Shown piece by piece: positions 39,815 to 53,243 of a DNA stretch of 64,000 bases (within the stretch, counting starts at the first letter, position 1; each line of letters opens with the position of its first letter). The stretch is from Pythium myriotylum (lineage: Eukaryota > Oomycota > Peronosporomycetes > Pythiales > Pythiaceae). The notes beneath the pieces were generated by a model. It worked only from the letters and a program-made list of their open reading frames with translations. It had not been told where the DNA came from and searched no databases. The position numbers were made by a program, and so were the translations under genes. The DNA lies in contig JALJCQ010000009.1 of the NCBI GenBank assembly GCA_023091665.1, positions 1,302,001-1,366,000 of the forward strand. Reading direction: 5' to 3'.

Positions 39815-40218
39815 GATGCGGACCACGCTCAAACAGCCACACACACAAACACAACACAACTACCAAACACACAACGGCCAAACGCACACGACAAACAAAA
39901 CGAATCGCTACGGACACGACCCTCGAACGCCTGACGACACCCCCATCAGAACACAGACACACAGCGGCACACATACACCACCGCTCTTCTACAATCACAC
40001 TCACACCCAAACAGCCCATCAAACACAAACACAAACACACCCACGCTCACACTTACACTTACACTTATACTCACAGTTCAACATCACCCGTCCCACTCCC
40101 AGCGACCAATGCGAGCGATCCTTTGTCCCACGCTCCATTTGGGACGAGAGGCCTCTCGATCAAGGCGTCGCCATCGTGGTATCGTGCGTGGTGTTGGGTT
40201 TCGCAAAACAAAGAGGAT

Positions 40219-40290
40219 TGCGCCGCCGGGGAATCGAACCCCGACCTCGTCCGTGGGAGGGACGAATCCTAACCATTAGACCAACGGCGC
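40219..40290 (-). tRNA. tRNA-Gly(CCC), copy 23 (last)
   Basis: Same sequence as 793-864; the last tRNA gene before the array ends. Confidence 0.95.
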
Positions 40291-40654
40291 ATCGCGAAAC
40301 TCGCTTGTAGACGTTTTTTCACCACCCCCAAAAACCCTACCCCGCGCCCCGCAAATTTTCTGGACAGGCTACTGAATCTTTTGAATAGAGTCTATGAGTC
40401 TATTAAATTTTAACAGACACGACCTGCACCACACCCTCTGTCCGATGCTAACACACACTGCATGGTACACTCTCTTTGGCCCATTCTGTCCTTCCCCATC
40501 TGCTTACCAATGGCCTGCTTTCGTGGTGGTCATCTACTCACCACTGCGTTGAGCATCTGCACGCTCTACATCGACTTCCGTGCCTCCAAGGAATCACTAT
40601 GCTGACCTCGATAGACTCGCTTCGAAACGAAGCACTCTCTTTGGCAGTGCATCA

Positions 40655-40675
40655 CCCCCCCCCCCCCCCCCCCCC
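40655..40675. repeat. Poly-C run of 21 at the array edge
   Basis: In other units this place reads CACCCCTCCCCAACGC; here the interrupted C stretch is an unbroken run of 21 C. Homology to the unit continues for only five more bases (AACGC) and then stops. It may be true expansion or uncertain homopolymer length at an assembly-difficult junction. Confidence 0.85.
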
Positions 40676-40680
40676 AACGC

Positions 40681-44333
<3,653 letters not shown>

Positions 44334-44526
44334 AGGTGGCCAGTTTTGCTTATCTAGTCTGTATTGGTCTTCATATATTCATGTTCAACACGTGATTGTT
44401 CTGTGTCCAAGTGGACTGTAGTCAGACATCTGTAACAAATTCCAACTTCAACGCATTGACCTCCGCGCAAAACGTATAGGCAAGGACTTACAATAGTGTT
44501 ATCAATCTCCAGAAGGTTCCTAAGCT

Positions 44527-47500
44527 CTACCCGATCTTCTGGGGGTTCGCATGGTCTGACTTCAGCAACGAGGGGGCATACGGGGGGACAAGCAACCGAC
44601 GAAGATCATCCGTGGATCCTTGGGTTGTTTCTCCGTATGTCTCCCACACTCTTGATGACACAAGCAAGCTCGCGATGGCGCCGCCACTTCCAGGATTGGA
44701 GGAAAGCACGGAAAGGAACCGTGCCGCATATGATTTCGTCTGTGAACTCTCGTTGAGCTTGGATTTTGGGACCAGGGTCGAGAGCAAACTCAATAGTGTC
44801 GCTGCGAGTTGTGAGTTCACCGAGGCCTTTGCAAACTGTGTGGCTGCTTGCGTGTGCCTCTTAAGAGGGATCATATGAAGGCACAGCAAGAGTTGAACCA
44901 CACCGGGGTCACCAGACCAAACCGAGGGTAGAACAGCTGACAAGCTGACTGGGTCCATTCCCTTGACCATGTTATCCACGCACGCCGGAATCAGACACAA
45001 ATTCCCCAGGAACTGTAGAGTGATACGAGCAAGTTGGCCTTCTGTCGATGCATCCGTCTTGGTCAAGTGCTTATACACGACTTTAAACGCGCTTCTCACG
45101 TACGGGGTGATTAGGGTCGCCAACGGATCCAAACACTTTCCACTGAACGAGAGCATGTGGAGACACTCGATACATCGGAGTTGCAAGAGTGGAGCGGTCG
45201 CGAAAGAGAATCCTTGGGGTTGCGCCTCATGGTCGAGAACGTTGAGCAGCGTCGAGATTCCATCTGATTGGACAATCTGGATATCCGTATCCGGGGTGAA
45301 CTGAATGAGATGGCGCACCGCAGTGGCAATCGGTAGCATTCGATTCAACAATACTGCTTCCAACGCCGATGGTTGAGCCCGCACACCTGATATGTCATTT
45401 GACAACGCAAGGAGCAAGCCATGAACGACTTCACTGGACACAGTCCGCTTCTCAGCTGCCATGGCTGGCACTGCAATGCGTCTGCCTGCAAAGGTTCGTC
45501 TTGTCGGAGCAGCTGTCCTCTCTGTGATGATGGGTGGGGGAGGATTCACTGTTCCTGCGATCTGCTCCTGAATTCCCTTCTGAGGATTCTCGTTGAAAAA
45601 GTTGACGTAGATCCCAGCCACACAAAGCTCCTCCTTCTGCGCAGCGTACATGAAGTTGTCAGGTAATTCGTAAACTTTATGGAGTTCCCTGCCACTTCGT
45701 TCAAGAGTGCCATGAAAATGCACAGCTCGTTGTGCGATATCGATCAATTCTTTTCGCATGCGCTCTGTCCACATGATGTGGGGCTCGCGCACGTCACTTA
45801 CAAGAACATCCAGGAATGTCACTGGGCCCGACTTGCACAAGTAATCGATCAAAGCTCGGGTGAACAAGCTTTCGATCGTGTCCTGCATGCGCTTGACGAA
45901 AACTGCAATCGATTCTTCCTTTGCGCTTGCCCGAAGAATTTGTTCCAAAGCCTTTGCAGCGCCGATACTGATTCGATCGGGCTCACGCTCCTCGTTGCTT
46001 GACTTCGCCTGATAGCGGAATAGCAGGAGGGTCAAATACCACAAAACACCATGCTCTGCTAGCTGAAGCAGTAAGACTTCAGCCATTTCGCCAGTGCTGG
46101 AAGCCATTTCGATGATTATCTGCAGAGACAAATCAGTCGCAAGTTGGTCTTCATCATATCTCAAAAATCGAGTCAAGCACGGGAGCAAGTCGAGTGACTG
46201 AGCTGCAGCAGACACGCGACCGTTTGGCTGATTAAGGACATTCACCAGAGCTTCCAGTACCCAGTGTGTGGTGATCTGTACATCGAAGTTCTTCAGCTCT
46301 CCGAGGACTTCTTGATTGTCAAAAAGCAACTTCAGCGATCCGCAAAGAACTCGAAGCCCTAACCCAGAGCTGCACTCGATGGAGTTCTCCTCTGACAGTG
46401 ATGTGGCTAAGTTGACAACTCGAATCGCGCTAGCGAAAGCTTGGACAACTGCGGTCTTCTTGGCAACGGTATCGCTGAACAGTGTACCAATTGTACGCCG
46501 TAACCCTCGGTTCTCACCTTCGTGGAGTTCACTAACACATTTTTCGAGTGCTTCCAAGATATATCCGAGATTTGTGAAGTTTGTGATGGCTGGTGATTCA
46601 GGAAACCTCCTCAGAAGGAGCGCTGTAGACTCCAACAGCAAAATTGCATCGTTGACGTTCAAAGGCTTCAGCTCGCCCCTTTCACCAACACTACCTCGCC
46701 GGATTGGCTTCACAGTCTCTGGGTGAACCCAATACTTAATTGCCTCCATCAGCGCGTCCAAGAACGCTTCCTCGTCGTTAATTGGCCATCCAGGGAAGTG
46801 CTTCTCATCAAGAAGGTTGTGGAGGTAGTACTGGTAACATTGGAGAGCGTGAACTTCTTTCGGATACTGGATAAGAGCGATGCAGGCGTCATGATCAACG
46901 TCCTCGTCCCGTGAAATCGAGAACATGCCGTAGTTATCCACATGGCGAGACATAAACTTCTCGATATACGAGACCATCTGGCTTCGCATTTTCGCATTCC
47001 ATACAACCTCGGGATTGTTTGACTCAGAGAACAAAGCCTGGGCGAAACGCCGCGGACCATGACGAAGAAGTTGGGCGACCATTGAAACTGGAAGAAGACG
47101 CACCAACCAACTCTTGAGGCATATCTGAGTCAACGGGTCCGGCGAGAAAATGCCTTTCTTGTTTTCACCACCTTGCCTTTCATGGATCGGATCAGGAACG
47201 TCTGGCTTCGACTGCCGGAGATGTATGTGTGATATCAACCTAGCTGCCACCGCCATCTCCTCTGCGTCTTGAGCGAACCGAAGCAAATAATAGAAGAGCC
47301 CAGTTGCGTGAAGGCGCGGGATGATTACTTCATTGTGGCGGACAAGGAGGCGAATCAGCCCAAGGCATTTCTTGAAAACCACACGATTTGGGCAGTCGAG
47401 TAAACTGACCAAAAAGCGCAGCGTTTCATCCTGGCAAAGTCTGTCCTTAATGAAACTTGTCGGATTGACAGCAGTCCCTTCGAAATGTATCAGACGTCCG

Positions 47501-50500
47501 TACTTCGGGAACTTCACATCTTGGTACAAGTTGCCCTCGTCTTCTGCAGTGTGACAATCAATGAGACGACTGAGCACACTCAAGCAAGTTTGCATGATCA
47601 TAGAACCACTCATGGTGCCACAGTGCTCCGCGACGACTGTAAAACGCCGCATGTCGTACGGCACATCCGCTTGCTCAACTTGACTGGGAGAAAGAGTCGG
47701 GGACGTGATGAGAGAACTCTCAACGCCAGACCCCTCTAATGCATCAAGAGTTCTACGGGCGATATCATTCTCTAGGCTATCTTCCGCATCGACGAAATCA
47801 TCGTCGTAGTCTTCGTTATCACCACCTTCTTGATCATCAAAGTCCTCGTCATCTCGAGTGTCAATATCACCGTCAGAATCTTCAATCGCGTAATCAGAAT
47901 CGCTGTCAAGTTGATCTTGTGACAGAACGAGGGGCTTCACTTCACGCAGGAGATTCAGAACCATAAGGATATTTTCTTCTTCGCGCAAGAGTCTGGAGAC
48001 ATTCGTTGCACTCGATAAAACGCGATCGAGGAAAAGGACGATGTTTCCTCGAACAACAAGAGGCCATCGATGATTGCCATCAGCATCTTTTCCCATCATG
48101 CCGACACGAATGAGATGATTCAAAAACAGAAGGGAGTTCAGCTCGGTGTAGTGGCGTTCATACAGCTGAATCATCACCTTCAGGACGAGAAGTCGGATAT
48201 CGGATGAGTCAACGGCAGAAAACGGAGAAGAAAGTGAGCCTCGATGGCCACCATCACCGCTCCCTGAATGATCTTCTTCCGCCAGTAATCGATAATAGAG
48301 CAAGGTCATAAACTTGTTTGCACCTTGAATATCGTCGACCAGAACACCGCGGTCATTCAGAAGGTTCGTCAAGTAGTACGGACCAACCTTCACTTCATGT
48401 TGGAGACAATCGTAGTCTATGCGGAACTCATTCGCATTCCACGACACATACCACCGAGGAACAACCTTAGCTCGTCTCTTCCGCTTCTTTTTCGACTTCA
48501 AATCTTGTCCGTTTGAAATCGCACCTGGAGCTGCATCTTGGGTACCATTCCTTGTCGGAATGAGGTCTCGAACTGGCTTGAGGCTGCTTCGGCGATTGAC
48601 TGCAGGAGTTGTTATCGAGTTTTCATCCCCAGAATTGTAATCACTTTCAAAATTGTCATCTTCCTCGGTGTCACTGTCGTCCAGATCGCTGGTATCTGGA
48701 GTCACTAGAAACGATATCGGCATGTACTGGGCAAATTTGTTGGATGATGAAACTGTTCCGCGCATAACCTCTACAGCAAGTCGGGATTCGCTGCCTGAGT
48801 GAAGGAACTCGAACGGATATGGCTGACGACGGGGCTGGCGGTCTTCGTGTCCACTCTCTCCGACTTCCCACTCGTTTTCGACCCTTTCACCACCCAAAGG
48901 ATCGGTATACAGGTAATGCTGATATCTCAACCGGGCGATGTCGAGGGATGAGATCTCACACTCTAGCTTTCGAATCAACTCCTCCACAGCATTTTGTCCC
49001 CATACAAGATCCTTCGTGGAGTAAGTCATCCAAAGGCGGTCGAAGAATTCTGGAAGCAAAACCACGCACTTGGTGCCCCTGACCAGTCTGGAGCGAGTCG
49101 TAATACCGATATTCATCTTGCTTCGCCCGCTCTCAGTGGCATTCGTCGCGTCGTCTGAGACCACATTCTTCTGGTGTTTCTTGCGAGGTGAAGATGGCCC
49201 AGAGCGAGAAAGTGTCTCACTCGAAACAAACGGGAGATGTCGACCGAACTCGTCATATTCGAGATGATCGATAGGAATGTCGTCAAGTAAGGCATGTGGG
49301 AATATGTTGCGGATGACTGCAGACGATCTGGCGTTCTCGTGAGTCAACAGAGCGACTAATTGAGACGAGATTCGTCTCTGAGCTTTGTCGTGACCGTAAA
49401 GTGACAAATAGAGTTGCCACAGAAGCGCACCGTGTTTCCTCGCAACATCTTGAAGGACTTCAACCACTTCTGAGGCCTGCTCGAGTACGTGAACTTTCAC
49501 CATTATGGAAGAGCATTTCGCGATTGAGAAGCTGAGGCTTCGATTGTACAGGAATAGCGTGTGGTGGCGCATGAACTCGTCGATCTTCATCGCGCGAAGG
49601 AGGTGCACCACAACACCCTCCGGGGAAGCCTTCTTTCCACTTGAGAGACACACTTCCAGTGTCTGGAGCACTAACGCGATGACCAAATAATCTAAGCCCA
49701 TCTGAGAGTACGAGAGTGCACTGGCCATGCTTCGATCTGATCGAGACGATGTACTCTCATCATACGTAAGGTCCACACTCCCCGTTCGATACTGGAGAAG
49801 ATTTTGCCGCGGAATTCTTCCAACACGATTGGTCTTGGATAAGTCGAATGCACGGGATACAAACACCTTGCAGTGATATTTCGTGAACACAGCTCGTCGA
49901 TTCACCTGCTCAGACTTCATGCTGCGCGTTTCAGAGTAGTTGATCACCATGTACTTTATCACACTTGCAGCTGCAAAGCTCACTTCCTCCATTGGAGAGT
50001 GAAGGAGTTCCATGATGATCTCGATGCCTTTCCTGTACTGCGAGTTCGGAATTTCTTCAAATACGGCTCGAGTGCACAATAAGCGCTGGATTGCAAGAAG
50101 AATTGCGACTTGGAACTCAGCTGTTGGGACTGGAGAATCTGAGTTCGAAGGACTTGTAAGTTGCGATACTGCGTACTCCTTGAAGCTCTCGAGTAGTTTC
50201 ATCAAGGCTGCAAATGCCCGGCGATCGCGCTGTCTCAAGCTTCCCAAAGGAACGTTGCGATTAAACTGCTCAAGCTGACGGAAAATAACGTCGAGCGATT
50301 CCTTGGTGACCAAGTTAGGAATCAACGTGAGGTTTACAAGCCTGCGAAGAAAGATATCTTCCAGCTCAGGGTGGAGTTCGGAGCTCCACGTCCCTTCCTT
50401 GCACGCAATTCGAGTTTCTTCAGTAGACCATGACACGTGAAGCTTGTTCATTCGACACATCTCAATCATGTTACACAAGAACAAGCTTCGTGACTCTTTA

Positions 50501-52052
50501 GGACTGAGAAGTGTCGAAGAGCCGGCCACCTTCAACCAAGCTGGCGGTGAGGACTTTCCTCCCACATCACTGATTACGTGGCGAAGCTGTTGCTGATGAG
50601 CTTCCGTGACGCGTTCCAAACCAAGTCCAACTTCTTTGTCACGACGGGAGACAGTCGAGCTGACACAGACAAAGCGACGCGTACGGCCGTGCTTCAACTC
50701 GATTGCAAACTTACCACAGGTACCTTCAGTCTCATCTGCATACTCGTCCAATGAAGACGATAGTGCGGGGTACATGACGACATTGAAAATGTCGTTGAGT
50801 GAATGGCTTGCCAGAGTTCGTCTCGTGACGGGGTCACGTTCAAGTATCGCAGATGACGTTAGTGCTAACAGACGCAGCTGTAGTTTGTTCTTCGAGTTCT
50901 TGCTTATCTTGAACACTGGGATCTCGAATGAGACTGGTTGAGGAATATCACGTGTCGAGGACAAAGCGTCGAATTCGCACGAGTCTGAGACTTCTTCCAC
51001 AAAGAGCGAGACGTTGAGCCAGGAACGCAAGTTGTTCGCAATCGCTTGGATAAACGGCTCACGCGCGTCGCACCAATATCGATGCACACGATTGTTCTCA
51101 AAGTACACCACCAACTCGCTCGAGTTTGTTGTAACACGCTGAACTTTCACTATGTCGATCAAAAGGATTGACGACAATGTCGCGCGCGTTTCTGGGTGCA
51201 AGCGATCCAGGCTCGAGGCTCTGACCGCAAGCACAACGTCAACTCTCACGGGCGAGAGGGCTGTGCTGCGCGTGGTGCTCAGCTTCGTCATCGTAAACGT
51301 CTTACCACAGAGCTGGAAAAGGCTATCAAAGTACATGCCACCAGTATTACCGGCGCCTACCATGGGGGCAGCAGGAATGCCACCGGGGCCCCCAAGCCCT
51401 GGAATCGTGCTTGAGGCTGGGGCCGTGGGGATCGCCATGTCGAGTCCGTCTCGACGCATCGACGACGCGCGCTCACGCAGCTGGTAGTACGCCGAAAGCA
51501 GTTGCTGACGATATCTGCATGTGTACGTCTCCTTGATGTTCTTGCCGATGAAGATCGTGAAGGCTCGGTCGACGTTGGCACCGCCGCCACTCGCCTCAGT
51601 CGCGACCATGATTTCCTTGATGTTGTCGTACGCGTACCGCTCCTTGACTTCGTCCGTATACGGGTCGACGATGGTCAAGTGATGGCTACTGAGCACCATG
51701 ATTCTGCAAATCATCCCATCCCAGTTAGTTTCCAGTCGTGTTCAACCTCTCGGTACGCCGCCTGGCCGACGTACCGGCGCACAGAGCGCAGGAAGCCGAC
51801 GCGCGTGACGAAGAAGCGCGCCGCGTAGACCACGCCGGTGTAACGGTTCGTGCCCACGTCCACGACGTCCGGCTCGTCGGGCGTGAGCACGCTGCTCTCG
51901 ACGTCGGCGGTCGCGAGCGTCACAGCGCCGCGCGGCACGTAGGCGTCGCTGAGCGCCACGGTCGCCGGCCCGAGCACCACGGGCTCGAGCGCGCCCTTGA
52001 GCCGCTGCAGCTCGGCCTCGGCCACGCCGCCGGACGGCCGCCGCGTCGCCAT
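44527..52052 (-). CDS. DNAJC13: RME-8/DNAJC13-like endosomal protein, J domain not detected
   Basis: RME-8 proteins sit on early endosomes, bind PI3P and SNX1/WASH, and recruit Hsc70 for retromer sorting and clathrin uncoating. Exon 1 is 52052-51775 and exon 2 is 51703-44527, joined over a 71-bp intron (GTACGT donor, CTAAC branch motif, CAG acceptor), for 2484 aa (human about 2240). The splice joins FFVTRVGFLRSVRR to IMVLSSHHLT, rebuilding the N-terminal PH-like region of the family. A GYF-like segment (RWYVSWN...VGPYYL) lies near residues 1170-1210. IWN-type repeats (PEVVWN near 1656, PHIMWT near 2064) are each followed by a YPKE- or EELCVAGIY-type block. An acidic stretch rich in D/E lies at about 1357-1402, near where the J domain is expected, and no HPD motif occurs anywhere. 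The assignment rests on the N-terminus and the IWN blocks. The last codons are uncertain, because a weak donor (GTAGAG) near the stop could add a small exon. Confidence 0.85.
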
Positions 52053-53243
52053 CTCTCCTCTCCTTCCCCTCGACTCGTTCGTTTCCCCTGTGCGGCGTTC
52101 CCTCCCTTCCGCCGAAGTCAATTCGCCTGGAGGATCATTTGACCATCATTCTGCCAAGCCCAGCCCAAATGGATTCTCTCTCGATTTAGGACCGTAAACC
52201 CGGAAATAGGTGCAGAATTAGTGCTGGTTTCGATAATCCACCCAATCAGCGGGCAGTCTGTCAAAACGAAGTTGCGCGAGCCCAGATGAGATGGCTTATC
52301 ACGGCGTGATGACGCAGAAGAGAGAGAGACGCAGTTGCATCCCCGTTGCTCTTTCTCCACTGGCCATCTCAGTGCCGAGCGGATCCCACGAGAGGAGTTC
52401 AGCCCTCGGGATGGAACAAGCGGTCTTGTTGCGGCCGACGAGGAACTGCTGAACGATTCCTCTGACCACGACTTCAACTGCCTGAACCGTTCCGGGAGGG
52501 AAGCAGTGGCCTGATTAGTAGACGTGCAAGCCGCTGGCTTGTCTTTGACAAACGCAACATAGCGAACGCGCAACATAAAAGCGGGGTCGTAAAAACACCG
52601 CGTTTGTTTTTACGAGTGCAACCCACCAGCCAACCGTTCGACTGGGCTGTTGATGAGGTCAAAGAGCTCGCCGCCAGAGTCATTCTCCAGATTTCGTTGG
52701 TACTGACGAGACGCGATTATGAGGCGCACGGGCGTACGAAGCACCTTTTCATCGTGTCTGGTGTTTGCGGCCGAGAGTGTGCATTTCTTGCTTGGAAACC
52801 AGTGACGATCTTGCATCAACGGACCAATTCATGTCGATTGCAACTTTTTTCGGGTACCACCTGAGGTTTTCCATTGCGATTCGCGTGTATGAATATTTGC
52901 GTAGTTGACGAGCGCAGTTGACTGCGCTCGTGTGGAATCGTACGTGATGCTTTCTTTCTTGAACAAGCGTATGTCCGACTCGCATGAGGATATTCTCAAG
53001 CCTGATACGATTTCCTATCGATTGCTTGCGACCTTAGTATCGAATGACGAATTCAATTCGATGGTTTCCGCAGTCGCGTGCGAACGTACGCGCCGATGGG
53101 GAAGCTCAATTGATAAGACTACGATGATCCGACGATACGCTCTCTCTTGACCCGACGTCCCCCAATTCGTACTTAGCCGCAACTAATAGAATCAGATTTC
53201 GCCGGTGTGCTGGTATCTGATCTGTAGCTCTCCCGAGTGCAAA
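52053..53243. other. Divergent intergenic region between the RME-8-like and P5A-ATPase genes
   Basis: About 1.2 kb between two divergent starts, so it should hold both promoters. Short frames (up to about 150 codons on the minus strand at 52118-52576) have no recognisable similarity. A perfect inverted repeat is present at 52908-52931. I see no tRNA gene or transposon. Confidence 0.6.
52908..52931. repeat. Perfect inverted repeat, 11-bp arms
   Basis: ACGAGCGCAGT and its exact reverse complement are separated by TG. It could be a dyad protein-binding site or a cruciform. It lies about 310 bp before the P5A-ATPase ATG and about 860 bp from the RME-8-like ATG. Confidence 0.7.

Larger units (their letters stand above)
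1..40680. repeat. Tandem array of 23 units (~1.7 kb) carrying tRNA-Gly gene pairs
   Basis: Near-identical units follow head to tail. Taking the first base of the UCC-type tRNA (or its position) as phase, units begin at 311, 2038, 3771, 5488, 7187, 8888, 10589, 12394, 14105, 15806, 17585, 19372, 21185, 22902, 24613, 26306, 28029, 29740, 31445, 32676, 34387, 36592 and 39743. Most spacings are 1693-1813 bp; the outliers are 1231 (unit 31445, deletion), 2205 (unit 34387) and 3151 (unit 36592, amplification). The small length differences come from three short tandem repeats. The array runs off the left edge inside the TGTCTC repeat. On the right, homology to the unit stops at about 40680, just after a C run. 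All tRNA genes read leftward. Tandem tRNA arrays with short tandem repeats are known from Entamoeba; the resemblance here is structural, not by descent. Confidence 0.97.

Noticed and set aside
311..40290. 5S rRNA or snRNA genes in the units
   Set aside because: I found no 5S- or U6-like sequence; the only Pol III-type genes visible are the two glycine tRNAs.
1..40680. CRISPR-like array
   Set aside because: The repeats are 1.7 kb units with tRNA genes and simple repeats, with no unique spacers and no cas genes, in a eukaryotic context.
52118..52576. 152-codon open frame upstream of the RME-8-like gene
   Set aside because: No recognisable motif, and it lies in the divergent promoter region; chance open frame more likely.
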